The notes beneath the pieces are model-generated. The model saw only the letters and a list, made by a program, of their open reading frames with translations. It did not search any database and had not been told where the DNA came from. DNA of 64,000 bases from Pelodera strongyloides (taxonomy: Eukaryota > Nematoda > Chromadorea > Rhabditida > Rhabditidae): positions 123,563-187,562 of the forward strand of contig JAANDG010000269.1 of NCBI GenBank assembly GCA_036852015.1, written 5' to 3'. Below are positions 9,722-21,121 of this stretch, piece by piece. Each line of letters begins with the position of its first letter. Positions within the stretch are counted from its first letter, which is position 1. The translations under genes were made by a program, and so were the position numbers.

Positions 9722-11480
9722 AAAGGTTATATAATAGTGCCTGAGTGTAGTTTATATAATAAAAAATATTTTTAGGTGTAAGTATTCCGTTTTCAACTTG
9801 GCACCCTACCCCTACCCCTAGAGTTGCCGAAAGTTTCCGTCAGGATGGGACTAAGACATTTGTAAGTGTTTTTTTTATTATTTATGATTATTGCCTGCAC
9901 CCATACTTACAATTTACTCGGCGTTTTTCCTCTCCTTATGAAATAACTTACATTGGTAGATTAGCATTTTAAAGGGGCGCGGTCGCCACTTTGTCCTTTT
10001 TATACTTTATGTTTAAATATCTCAATTATATTTAGAAATTTAGAACATAGTGTTGGGAAAATGTATTGCATTAAATGCTGCTCCAGCGAGTAGAATGGTG
10101 ATAAAAAATAGTGTTCCAAGTCCAATATATCCACCTACCTAACTCGATCTCAATAGTCCAATTTGCTCTTTTTGGTTCTTTATCGGGGGTCAAACGCACA
10201 AAGGGAGGGTATTTAATTAAATAAGTGCCCAACTTTCCAACTAAACTAACCAAATACCTTCCAGATCCTCAAACCGGGGGTTTCTTTATATTCTCCAATT
10301 TTTTTTTATCATAATCGGTCTACATTGAAGAAAATTGTTGCAAACTTTCAGTGATGTGCTAAGTTTGTATTGCCTGTATGTATGCATGCATGATTTCTGG
10401 ACACGACTTTCTCTGATGCAACAAAATTGCGCCTATTGGAGAAACATGCTGTGGCTACTAGTTATATAGGGTCCTCTTCTCGTGCGAAACACAACGCGGG
10501 CGGAAAAGACATTGACCCTTCTTTGTGCACACGCTGCTATGATCAGCCCTATGTGGTAATGAATGTTCAAATGAAATAGAAAATATATGATTAAATTTTT
10601 CCCATCTTCATAGGATTTGGTATGTATACTAATTGTAATCGTCGTAAATATTAATGATCATACATAAAATTTACTTCCCATACTTACCTTATTTTCACTG
10701 CACAGATTCCTTTTATTATTTTGTTGATTTGTTCACCTCGAGAAACTCGAGATTTCGTGAAATGAGTTTTATTTTTGTATGATCCCTCTCGTAGTAATGT
10801 TTTATTTTATTACTAAACCAGAGGGCTATCTCCGCCTGAGGAGACTTTCCAATATTGCACAAGCGATACTTCAAATTCAAAACCTCACAAAAAGGGGCAT
10901 ACTTATATGAAACGTCTTTCCTATAATCAAGGTACGGAGATTCATTTTGTTTATTTTGAAGTTGCTAAAAGGTACCACCTTATACAAAATCTTTGAAACG
11001 TAGTATTGATTTCGTTTCCAACACTGTGACAAAAAATCTTTCTCCTTTACTATAATAAGAATACGTTTATTTAGATACACCGTGCACGATAAAAAAAAGT
11101 ATACGTATCAGGGGTTTGGTTTAAGAAGGTCATGGCTTTGCGCATCTTTTTGTATTACGTAAACCTTGGATCACGTTTGGGGAGCTTCAGATAAACATGC
11201 AATCGTATAAGCCGCATAAGAAAGTAACTCTACTGTGGGTTAGGACTCACGTTGCGGAAGTTATATTAGAACCAGTTGTTCCGCTTCGGGTATAATGGAG
11301 TGCCGCAGCTCAAATAAGAATATTCTCATGAAAAAGAACGATGCGTGTTTTCAATCGTAAAGATTTTCAACTATGTCACAGACGTTTGATAAGTATTCCC
11401 TATTTCCATTTTTTCCCTATGTAAAACTGTGCAGTTTCCTCAATCTTATATGACAATTGGATTGGGAAATTAACGCGTGG
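9722..11480. other. No gene recognised
   Basis: AT-rich sequence with only short chance ORFs and a few short palindromes (for example CTCGAGAAACTCGAG near 10738). No splice-paired coding frame was found. Confidence 0.45.
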
Positions 11481-11645
11481 ACTGGGTAGTGGGTGAACCC
11501 CTAGCGCAGATGCACAATTTTTTTGTGGGCCAGCCCATATCGTGACCTTTTCACGACCAGCTTTTCACCAAGTTCTTATCGAAAACAGTTTTCAACTGGT
11601 CATCAAACGGTCACGAACCAGTCACCACTATCGCCAGTCACTAGA
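11480..11645. repeat. Dispersed GTGACC/ACCATTTGGTG-type repeat
   Basis: Shares GGTGAACCC, GTGGGCC(A/T)GCCCA, GGTCA(C/T) and AAAACAGTTTTC-like inverted segments with 43700-43880, 50209-50260 and 56880-56940. Likely one degenerate MITE family. Confidence 0.45.
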
Positions 11646-11998
11646 TTATTCGCGTACATGCGATTGCCCCTAGTAACAAATAAGAAAAAGCCTTGATTGG
11701 AAATTGGAAGGCAAATATCGGATTCCTACTTCCTACTTCGTGCATTGCTCCTTGAGATTCTTCAGTTTTGACATACACGTACGCTACTGGGGGTTTAGTT
11801 TCAACTCCTTCAAAACCCAGAATTTTTTTGGTCCTGTTGTGACGGTTTTTCATTTGCTAAAAAAATTTTCCAATTTTGCATAGCATATTGTTCAAATGTT
11901 TTTGCAGGCATGTTTTTGGTCACATTGTAGTTTCGCAGTATGCTGAAATTGAAACGGCCATTTAGGTATTTTGTAGGACATCATGTATAGCTTAGACT

Positions 11999-13110
11999 TG
12001 ACTATTGATAGTTTTTTGTTTTGTTTTGGAGCTATGTACTATTGTGTCAGCCTAGTACTAAAGGAGACGTTGGCTTGAATATGGACGAGCTATCTTCTTA
12101 TAAAGTTGCTAGTCGGATATTTAGATAAAATATCTGCAAAAAGAGACCAATTTTTATATAGTGAAAAAAAGTTTGAAGTGTGAGTTTTTGGTTCTTTTTA
12201 TAAACGGTAAAAAGTGAACAATTCATTACAGTAGAGGCGTGGCAGCGCATATTCCTATTATGAGCCAGTTATTTATTTATAAAATTCAGAATCGGCGAAA
12301 GTAAATCAATTACTTTTGAAGACCAACAAAGAAACTTTTACTATTTTTACTGTTTTTAAGTAAAATAACGCAATTCAAATTTGCATTCCTATGTATTTAT
12401 GCAACGGGGGGGGGGTCTAGTTGGAGGCTAGTTGTTATTATAATTTTTGCTTATTTGCATATGCTGCATAAGAAAGCAGGAATACGGAATGCGTTTCAGA
12501 AACCGGCCGGTATTTCGCTTTAAAAAAATATGACAAACTGATATAAACATCGTGCACCACAACCGTAGTGTCCGTAGTATGTTGTGTAGAATCGACGGCG
12601 GACTAGTGTACAACGGTTAGGAAGCAAAAAAAATCAACAAATCAATGTTCATGTAAATAAAGAACGATCTTTTCGAATTGTGCACTTATGTGGGCAGCAG
12701 CACAAGCTTCTGCTTTGGCAATTTTTTGGTTCTGCTTTGAATTGCGTTATTTTACTTAAAAGCAGTAAAAATAGTAAAAGTTTCTTTGTTGGTCTTCAAA
12801 AGTAATCGGTTTCTTTCGCCGATTCTGAATTTTATAAATAAATAACTGGCTCATAATAAGAATATGCGCCGCCACGCCTCTACTGTAATGAATTGTTTTC
12901 ACTTTTTGCCGTTTATAAAAAAGAACCAACAACTCACACTTTAAACTGTCTCAAAAATTGGTCTCCTTTTGCAGATATTTTATCTAAATATCCGACTAGC
13001 AACTTTATAAGAAGATAGCTCGTCCATATTCAAGCCAAGGTCTCCTTTAGTACTAGGCTGACACAATAGTTCATAGCTCCAAAACAAAGCAAAAAACCAT
13101 CAATAGTCAC
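11999..13110. mobile_element. Foldback element with ~380-bp inverted arms
   Basis: The left arm (11999-12376) and right arm (12734-13105) are inverted copies at roughly 90% identity. They start GACTATTGATAG and include GGAGCTATG, GTGTCAGCCTAGTACTAAAG and ATTCAGAATCGGCGAAAG. The ~357-bp spacer holds an AGCGAAATACCGG-type MITE end (12437-12526). There is no coding capacity. It forms a non-autonomous foldback or a transposon footprint. Confidence 0.75.
12437..12526 (-). mobile_element. AGCGAAATACCGG MITE, half copy
   Basis: Carries GCATATGCTGCATAAGAA and the conserved end GAAACCGGCCGGTATTTCGC followed by TTTAAA. The other terminus is missing. It lies in the spacer of the foldback element. Confidence 0.65.
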
Positions 13111-14090
13111 ACACATCGATTCTTTATCTTTATGTAGGAACATGCCCAAAAACCAAGCCACCTCACCTTTATAAAACAACTGACAAACTGGCGTACCGCA
13201 GCCGTAGGGAAGCGGTACGCCACACATTCACAAGCGGATAGCACATAGAGCTGGAGAGCCTAGAAAATGCCTTTTTTTTTGTCCTCATCTAGCACAATAC
13301 ACAATAATCTCTACGCATACGCCCATGCCATGATGTTTTGCCATACGTCTGCGGTACGTTTTATAAATGTAAGGTAACTTAGCTCCTCCGCGTGCTCCTA
13401 TCGCGACAGCAAAGATAATTGAAGTCGATTTTCGTATTTTGGCTATTATCGACCATATTATCAATAGCGTCTGTTAAAAATGGTGCAATTCGAGCGTCCC
13501 ACCCCTTTACTGTATTATTGGGGCTAGGCGCGATATAGCCCTTTTTGGTTCTTCTCCGGGTTTTTTCTATCCCAGACCTCGGAGCACTTACCAATTAATA
13601 GCTCAAAAACTACTGAACCAACACTAGATTTTTTTGAGAACTAATTAGCCAACTCTCATCTATAAACCTGCAAAAAAAATTCATATCGAAAAAATATTTT
13701 GAAGGTGTGCATTAGGCCCCTGAAGTAATATGTGTAGTTTTTCCTGCCCCTTCTTCCTCATTTTTGGAGATGGCTGAACCGATCCTATTGAACCTAAAGG
13801 CATTATAGTGAGCCCTTGCGGGCTTTTTAATTATCGATTTATGGTTTTGATGCCATTTTTGGTACATTTTCGGACTTACAATTAGCTCGCTTCCTAAGGA
13901 AAATTGTGCGCCCAAAGTTTGACACTAGATAATTGAAGTGTTACTGAGATGATATCTCTCTGTGACAGCATTTTCTCCGATATCGATTTCTCGGACTTGG
14001 GCCCTGAAGATTGCACCTTCGCGTTTTTTGGAGTGGACCGGAAGCACCGCCCCTTTTGCCTTTTCTCTGGCTCACCCTAATAAAGAAAGG
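13111..14090. other. No gene recognised
   Basis: Intergenic-looking sequence with chance ORFs only. No LINE, MITE terminus or splice-paired frame was recognised. Confidence 0.4.
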
Positions 14091-14160
14091 GCGGGCACGT
14101 GTACAACACATATTATAATGAATTACGCGGGCACGTGTACAACACACATTATAATGAATT
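14091..14160. repeat. 36-bp tandem duplication
   Basis: GCGGGCACGTGTACAACACA plus ATTATAATGAATT occurs twice in succession with one difference. Confidence 0.75.
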
Positions 14161-14382
14161 TATTCATTTATTCGGTATTTTTGCCATTTTGCCTATGTAA
14201 AGATTAAAACTTGTAAGCCAAAAATGACAAGGTTTTGACCAGGATCGCGTTTTCATACCTATTGTATTTGAGTGTTGCTATTGTATTTGAGTATAGTGGA
14301 AAAGATAAGGTTGTCAAAACGGAAAAGGCTGGAATTTGCAAATCAGCAGGGTTAGAAATATAATTGGAGCTAATATAAATTT

Positions 14383-14690
14383 GTGGGCATCAAAGGCACA
14401 CTGTTGGCCTCATGGGAAGCCAGAACCCCGATATGGCCCCGACCACGTCCCTCAAAAAATCTGGCCTTGATCGGGGTCATATCCGGGTTTTTTGGAAAAA
14501 ATCGGGGTCATATCGGGGTTTTTGGAAATGATCGGGGCCATATCGGGGTTTTTTCGGTAAATAATCGGGGCCATATCGGGGTTTTTCGGCAAATAATCGG
14601 GAATCGGGGCTATATCGGGGTCTTTTGAAATAATCGGGGTTATATTGGGAACAGTTTTCCCGATATGGCCCCGATTATTCGTGATCGGGT
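14383..14690. repeat. CCCGATATGG repeat block, copy 1
   Basis: Starts AACCCCGATATGGCCCCGA, then GTCCCTCAAAAAATC, then six or so ~35-bp units built on ATCGGGG(C/T)CATATCGGGG plus a T/G-rich linker, and ends with the inverted form CCCGATATGGCCCCGATTA. Related blocks lie at 17499-17690 and 42448-42560, so this is a dispersed element containing its own tandem array. Confidence 0.7.
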
Positions 14691-14721
14691 TTTTTTGCGC
14701 CCGGGCCCTAGCACATACGCT

Positions 14722-17090
14722 CTAGCTCTTCCTCCTTGCGCAAAAGCACAAGGGGCTATGGTGCGCCGCCACCGCGAACGGCATCCTTTCTTCACTTTTC
14801 GGCAGATCCAGAGCGTCGACCAGGGCATTACTCACGTAGTTCTTCTGGTTTCCAGTATTCAGGAATACCAGTGTCTTGACGCGGCGTCCAGTCGTCGGAT
14901 TCACCACGAGAGCTTGGTGGGCGATCGGTGGCGGAGTCTCCAGGTCCACGCCTTGTTCCGCAGTCGTCAGCTGCACAGTCGGCGGGGCGTCTTCAATTTG
15001 CTCGTAGACCACATCGGTATTGGTCCTTGACGACTGTCCTTTCTTGCAGAATCGAGACAAGTGTCCAGGCTGTCCGCATTTGTAGCATTGCACATCGCTC
15101 ATTCTTGCGTCTGAGTGATTCTGAACTGGTGCTGCTCGTGGCGGAGGACGATTCTTCTGAGGCGTATGTTGCGTCGCAGGAGTTCGAGAATTATGCTGTG
15201 TCGCGGCAATGCGGGAAGTATCGCGATTCCAGGGTGCGGATTGATTCCGCGATTTGTCGGATCTTCTCGGCTGCTGCTGTGGCGGAGACTGCTGCTGCGG
15301 CGGCGGCTGCTCCTGCTGCGACTGCTGCTGTCGTCGCGGCTTCGAATGTCTGCTGCTCGGCGAGTTTGTAGCAGGGATCGTTGTGATCGGGAAGTCAGCG
15401 TCACGTCTGTTGTTGAACAGGTGTACCACACGGCGAATCGTCTCGAGTAATTTCGCTGTGGTCCAATCTAGTTCTCGGTGTCTCTCCTGGTCGACGTACT
15501 GGCGGATCCAGTGCGGCACGGTGTCGTCGGCTTGTCGTAGTAAGCGTATCCGTCTGCTTTCGAACCATTCCGGAGTCGGCGGAGTTCCTCGATGTGCTTC
15601 ACTTTGGCTTCGTCGCGGTCACTACAGCGTTTTTCCAACAGTTGCATGGCGATCGGATAACATTCCGCGGTGTAGGACAGTCCACTGATCACATTGGAGG
15701 CTTCGTTCTGCAGGCATCCGATAAGGTACCACAGCTTCTCTTCGTCCGATATGTCTCTGCGGTTGTGGATCACGGCTTTGAAGAGGCTTGAGAACTTGGT
15801 CCAATCTTCTCCACGACGTCCATGAAACGTTGGAAGTCGGATCTTCGGAGGATCGATGTGTGGGCGGAAGTTTCGCCCTTTCGTTCAGGAAAACAGGATC
15901 AGCTGCAAGCTCCGCGCGGGTTCTTCTCGCCCTTCTCGGAAGAGCCTAGGTGCGTAGGCCTGTTCATGGCTTCCTGCGTGTTCGATGAAGGGTTCTGCAT
16001 GCTCCCTCGCGTAGGGCGGTCCATAGGCAGTGTGCTGGTTGACTTACCTCCCAACAGGCATGGTGTAAGGAAGCGCGGCGGTCGTCAATCTCTGCATTCC
16101 TTTAGCGACTCCTTGTAATCCATCACGGTCATTCCGGGGAACGGAGTCGGGACCAATATCCACGAGCGTTCCGGTCGGAACGTGATTGGCGGCGGCACGG
16201 ATGTACGGTACAGCTTCTGTCCTTCTGGCGGAGTTTCGGGCTAGATACATTCCGTGAACGAGGGCCGCGGGCTGCATAGGCTGTCTTGGCACGTCTTCTT
16301 CAACAGTGAACGTTCTCATTCCTGATGTCCTCATTGGAAGATGGGTCATGGGAGTTTGGAAGTCTCCGTAGTCGTATGCCCTTCCACGCGTCCAGGCGTG
16401 CGTGGAGTCGTGGTCCAACGGGCATCTTGAGTTCTTGGCGTTTGTTTCGTTCTTCTCGCGGTTTCAGCTGGCGGAAGATACAGGAAGGTTCTTGATGGCT
16501 ATAGATATGTCGTCGTCTCGGGGATTTTTCTTGTGTGCACGGTTGACGGGGTCGTCAGGTTCTGCGGGAATTCTTCATGAACCAGGAAGGGATTGCGGTT
16601 GTCGAAACGGGCTTGTATCTGGTGATATGCGACGTTCTGCGGCATGTCTGCTAAGGCCGGTCCCGGCCCAGCGTCTTCTGGCACGTAGCTGGGGTTCAAG
16701 TTCGAGTAGTTGTGCTGGTTGTCGGTTAGGGGAGCGCGTGTGGCGGGATCCTCGGCTTCTTGATCATCCATCTGATCGGAGTCGTTTCCGGATCCATCTA
16801 GCTGGGGCGGTTTCTCCTCCTCAACCTTCGTAGCTTTCAGGTTACTCAGGAGGGTCACTGTTGCGTCAGCGATTCAACAGCTCGTACACTTTCTCCCTGA
16901 TCTCCGGAAACTGCTGTTCTTCTCGAAGTCGTATGCCTTCGTCCAATTCGGGAATGGCGGCGGCTCTTGCGGCATGTGTGTGCGTTGTGAAGGTGCACAG
17001 TTTCGCACTGCAGGGCGCCGTCGTATTCCTGGAGCTGATGACGGGCATTGGGACATCCGCCTCTCGGCTGATCCCGCCTCTCGGCTGATC
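14722..17090 (-). pseudogene. BEL/Pao retrotransposon gag remnant
   Basis: The minus strand reads through several frames. The N-terminal region (17090-16500) is acidic. Near 15850-15600 is a gag core with LPTFHGRRGEDWTKFSSLF, EEKLWYLIGCLQNEA and YPIAMQLLEKRC, matching the BEL/Pao gag-like region (DUF1759). A Q/P/S-rich linker follows, then a CCHC knuckle (CYKCGQPGHLSRFC, about 15064-15105), then a retropepsin-like segment (VKTLVFLNTGNQKNYVSNAL, DUF1758-like) in which the usual LDTGS reads LNTGN. It stops at 14722 with no RT, RNase H or integrase. Breaks near 15470, 15870, 16430 and 16865 make it dead. The 5' end abuts a Helitron fragment and the 3' end abuts the CCCGATATGG block. Confidence 0.8.
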
Positions 17091-17096
17091 TCGGCT

Positions 17097-17341
17097 GATC
17101 TCTGCCCTACATACAGCACCTTCAATAGCAAATTTGCATGGTAGCATTAGTTTAGTGGTGATCCATACTGATTATTATACGTTTCCACAATCAGAGACGT
17201 GTGAATGTGTGGGAGGAGAAAGGAGAGTTAACTTTTTAAATTGTAGCAATCCTTTTTTTAAATAGGGAAACAATCGGCCGAAGGCCGATTCCTCCAGACG
17301 GAGAAGAGCCCGTACGCCCGTAGGGCTCTTCGAACGGCTGG
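17097..17341 (+). mobile_element. Helitron 3' fragment
   Basis: The 3' half of the tRNA-bearing Helitron family: CTGCCCTACATACAGCACC to the terminal hairpins, ending CGAACGGCTGG followed by T (17342). The terminal hairpin loop has an 8-base duplication. The 5' end and tRNA-like part are missing. Confidence 0.75.
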
Positions 17342-17498
17342 TGGGAAATAATTGAGCAATTGTCGGGTATAATCAATCACATATCGGTTTTTGCACTTTG
17401 TTGCGGTAGCATGATGAAACTGTCCAAAACTCACATAAATTAAAGGGGTGAAACATGCTGATCTTTGCTTTTATTTTAGGAATAAAATGACAATTGAA

Positions 17499-17690
17499 AA
17501 TTCCCGATATGTGCCCGACCCGTTCCCGATTAATTGAGGGACTTGATCGGGGTTATTTTTGCGATAATCGGGCACATACTCGGGGTTTTTGGTGCGGTCG
17601 GGAACATATCGGGAATTTATTGAAGTAATCGGGCATATATCGGGATTTTTTTGCAAATAATCTGGCACATATCGGGAATCCCACTTTCCT
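17499..17690. repeat. CCCGATATGG repeat block, copy 2
   Basis: Diverged units with CCCGATATGTGCCCGA, GAGGGACTTGATCGGGG and ATATCGGGAATTT, related to 14383-14690. The two blocks flank the BEL/Pao remnant and Helitron fragment. Confidence 0.6.
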
Positions 17691-17799
17691 GTGTAATTAC
17701 TCGGTTCGCGGCTACAACCGCGGCTGCAAAATTTTCCGCGACCTCCACCGTGGAGGTGGGCAACCGTTGCCAAAAATCATCTTGTCATGACTCCATTAC

Positions 17800-19350
17800 A
17801 GTGTTGGGAAGGTGTACTGGTGAGTCCTCATCTTTTTCTCAGTACCTTTTTAATTTAGAGTTGTAGACGAAGACACTCTTCCTGCTCTTCCTTTGTTTCT
17901 TTTAGAGAGAAGGCAGCGATTCGATGCCAAGTCGAGTTTGTGCAGGAGTTTTGCTGTCCCTCTTGGCCGGTGTAAGATGAAGAAAATGAAAAGATGTGCA
18001 AGGAACCTATTGGTATGAATAGTTTTTGCATTTGCTTTTTGGTGTTACAGGCTTTATTGTTATTTTAACGAACTGATTCAATGACGTATATTGGGTTGCT
18101 TATGTCGTAAATGTATATTAATGGCATATTAATTTACAATTGGGTTGTAAATTAATATGCCAGTTCAGAACACACAGCTATATATTTGGTCCCTAGTAAG
18201 TACTTTCGCGTTGTGAAGCGCGGGGTCTTAGGGTTCCCTTTGGTTGACGTTCTTTTTTTGTATTGATTGTTAACCAATAAACCGTTATTATTATGTCTTT
18301 AATTACTTGTGCAGGAACGAATTTGTGGCATCTACTTTATCGGAAAAACCATTTTCTAGATATCGAAAATGAGCGGTCTGAGGAGATGAGAAAAACAGAA
18401 AATAGAGATCCACAATGAACTACCGGACCATGGATCAGTTTGGTGAGTATTATTACTTATAAAAACCTAGTTTTAATTAGGATTGTTGCTGGATATTCTT
18501 TCTCTGGTTCTTTTAGGAGAGCGAGCAGCGGTCTGTTGCCACTGGTGCCCAGTTCGAGCTGGAATTCGCTATCCTACGGTTGACACGGTCTAATTTGTTT
18601 GTAAGCTGGAGATGAGGAAAAGGTGCAAGGAGAGGCCTATTGCCATGGATGTTTGGTTCCAACTTCATTTTTATTGCTATTTTGACTAGGTATGTTCTTT
18701 GCTTATCTTTTTGATGTTCACACAGTCCTTTGTCACTACTCAGGTATGAGTCATTCGTCATTCAATTGTTAGTCAGCGAATATCTTTGGTCAGATTGCTA
18801 CTGCATTTTATCATGTCCCTTTTATTATCCCTGCTTTACACTCTGGATTATCGTAACTTGTCGTCACCTTAACTTTTCTTAAATTTCTAGGTGTACACTG
18901 TGTACAGCGAAAATGAGCATGCTGAGTTGCTGAGGCGATGAGAAAAAAATGGAAGCAGAGACCCTCAGTGTACTGTCGGACCATGGCTGTTTGGTGAGTA
19001 TTGCTGCGTATCATAACCTCGTTTTAATTAGGCTTGTGGATGAAGACACTCTTTCTGTGGTTGTTTTAGCGAGAGGCAGCTGTGATCTGATGCCCAAGCG
19101 TCGAGTTCGTGCAGGAATTTCGCTATCATTCGTTTTGAATGGTCTGATTGTGAGATGAAAGATGAAGAAACGAAGAAAACCTGCAAGGAGAGGTATGTTA
19201 TGAGAAACTAGAAACTATTCCATGAATGGTGCGCACTTCCTTTTTAGTGGTATTTTGCTTATTGTTATCCGTGTTCTTTGCTGATCTTATATTGTTCACC
19301 CTGTCCCTTGTCACTGCTTAGTCATTCAATTATTATTGAATATCTTTCGT
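17800..19350 (+). repeat. Triplicated ~0.55-0.62-kb unit with splice-like boundaries
   Basis: Three diverged tandem units can be aligned by their middles: TTTAATT(T)AG(A/G), GACACTCTT-type sequence, a pyrimidine tract and CTTTTAG (17885-17907, about 18490-18518, about 19040-19070). Each is followed by a GC-rich ~80-nt block containing GTCGAGTT(T/C)GTGCAGGA-like sequence and then GTAAG or GTGAG. Each unit also has TTTGGTGAGTATT-type sequence upstream and CTTTGTCACTACT-type sequence downstream. Reading frames are short and not shared, so I favour a repeated noncoding transcription unit or decayed gene family over a protein. Confidence 0.5.
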
Positions 19351-19389
19351 CATATTGCTACACACGTTAGTGTGTTAATTAATATTTAT

Positions 19390-20713
19390 TTAATCAATTA
19401 ATTTATTTATTACATCAGAGAGATGCGCACAAAAGCCAACACAGAGTAAAATGTTTGAAAACAAATGAGATCTATTGAAAGGAGAGAAGGACACAAAATT
19501 AGGATTTTTTTTGGGACTTATAACAAGAGCGTGTATTAGCCGAGCACTACAAACCCAGTAGCTGGACACCATCGGACACTAACACACATAAGCGTGCACA
19601 GACCCAGGGTTACGTCAGTGGCTAAATTCACCGAACGGCCTAGGCGCAATACTTGCATTTATAACTGTGACACGTGTGAGAGTGAAGAAACTGTGCGATC
19701 CAAATTGCTACATAACGGGCTTAGGCATAGGCATTTCAGAGTGAGTAGGTATGCCCGTTGAAATACATAAAAATCAGACAGACAAATTAAAAAAGGAGAA
19801 TAAGGCAAAATCACAGGGCACCGGAGGGTGCAGTGATGAGGCACCGGAGGGTGCAGTGATAACGTCGTCCGGGAGCAAGTGATACCATCGCACCGTTCTA
19901 TGAAAGAACGAATTGCTCAGTAAAGAGCTTCGAGTGATGTGTGTTGCCAGCTGAAAGCGGTTTCGACGACCGAAAGTCAGTCTCCACCTTACATTGGGGC
20001 TAGGTCGTAGTCTAGAAGTAACACGGATTATTTTATAAAGACACCACAAATCGATAACAGCACGACGAGCAATAAGCGGTGATAAATTGTAAAGCTTCAA
20101 ACGCGAACAATATGAAGGAATAGTATGATCGACGGGTAGAGAATCACGAGGATAACAGCAACGGTAGAAAAGCATTCTAGTGAACAATCTTTGGATATTT
20201 TCAATTTTATTAATGGATTTCTTCAAATATGGACTCCAAACGGAGGATGAGAATTCAATTATTGGTAAAATATATGTCTTGAAAACGGTAATATAAACGT
20301 CAGGCGATCTAACAGATAAGGAACGAAAAAGAAGAAATACTTTAGATGTAGCACGGGACACAATTGAGTCAATATGCGGGATAAAATTGAGTTACCAAGA
20401 TCGCGAATTTTGTCAATAGGTGTTATAGCTTGAGAGGAAATAAAGTACGGAGAACGTTTGCTAACTTTTCCAAGATAAAGACAGAAACATTTAGAAGGAG
20501 CAATATTAAGATCCCAGTCTTCACACCATTTAAGGAACAGATCAGTTGCTTTTTGAATGTTAAGAATGATATCAGGATCATCAGTTTTGTGGATAGAGTA
20601 TATTTTAATGTCGTCAGCAAACATTCGAACTTGAATTGAGGAATGAATAGATAATAATGAGGGCACTTCACACATATAAATGAGGAATAATAGAGGTCCT
20701 AGAATATATTTAA
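19390..20713 (-). mobile_element. CR1-like LINE 3' part, cut by Helitron
   Basis: Minus-strand LINE beginning in RT motif B/C and running to a 3'UTR that fades at about 19390. Its upstream end coincides exactly with the Helitron end at 20714. No obvious continuation is readable beyond 21121, so it may have been 5'-truncated there before or at that event. Confidence 0.65.
19774..20713 (-). pseudogene. LINE reverse transcriptase C-terminal half
   Basis: Starts YILGPLLFLIYM, then RMFADDIKIYS (motif C with catalytic DD), KWCEDWDLNIAPSKC and IDKIRDLG. After a frameshift near 20360 it continues with ILPIIEFSSSVWSPYL, RRAVIDLWCLYKI and NSFFHRTVRWYHLLP. The order is that of CR1/Jockey-type ORF2 proteins. 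It is inactive: no motifs A/B, one frameshift. Confidence 0.75.
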
Positions 20714-21121
20714 CCAGCCGTTCGAAAAGCCCTACGGGCTCTTCTCCGACTGGAGGAATCGGCCTTCGGCCGATTGTTACCTTATTTAAAAAAAAAGGAA
20801 TTACTTCAAGCGCAAAAAAGAGATGTTTTTACGTTTATGTGGAAACGTATAATATGGTTCTGGACTTCATGCATATATTTGCAAATTTGCTATTGCAATT
20901 GCTCTTCTATCTCATATAAGATCCTGCTGCCATAAGCTAGCATAGCTCAACCGGTAGAGCGTTGGACTGTGGATCGAAAGGTTGTGCGCAGATGTGGGTT
21001 CGAATCTCGCCAGCCACAAAGATTTTGTATGCTCTTTCGATCGAAGAATTTCTTTATGAGGGATTTCGTTGTGCACATAAAAACAAACCCGTGACAAACT
21101 CTTCTCCTTTATATAATAAGA
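20714..21121 (-). mobile_element. Non-autonomous Helitron with tRNA-like insert (408 bp)
   Basis: Same family and orientation as 3288-3730. The 5' TCTTATTATATAAAGGAG is preceded by A; the 3' end is hairpin plus CGGCTGG followed by T. The inner stem has one mismatch (AAAAGCCC). It interrupts or caps the LINE at 20713. Confidence 0.8.
20936..21018 (+). tRNA. tRNA-His(GTG)-like sequence inside Helitron
   Basis: A box TAGCTCAACCGG and B box GGTTCGAATCT. The anticodon region reads CTGTGGA (GTG). It is more diverged than the 3543 copy. Not expected to be a working tRNA. Confidence 0.5.

Noticed and set aside
14928..15688. Plus-strand Ala/Cys/Arg-rich ORFs
   Set aside because: Antisense shadows of the Gln/Pro/Ser-rich linker in the BEL/Pao gag, whose CCHC and gag motifs define the minus strand.
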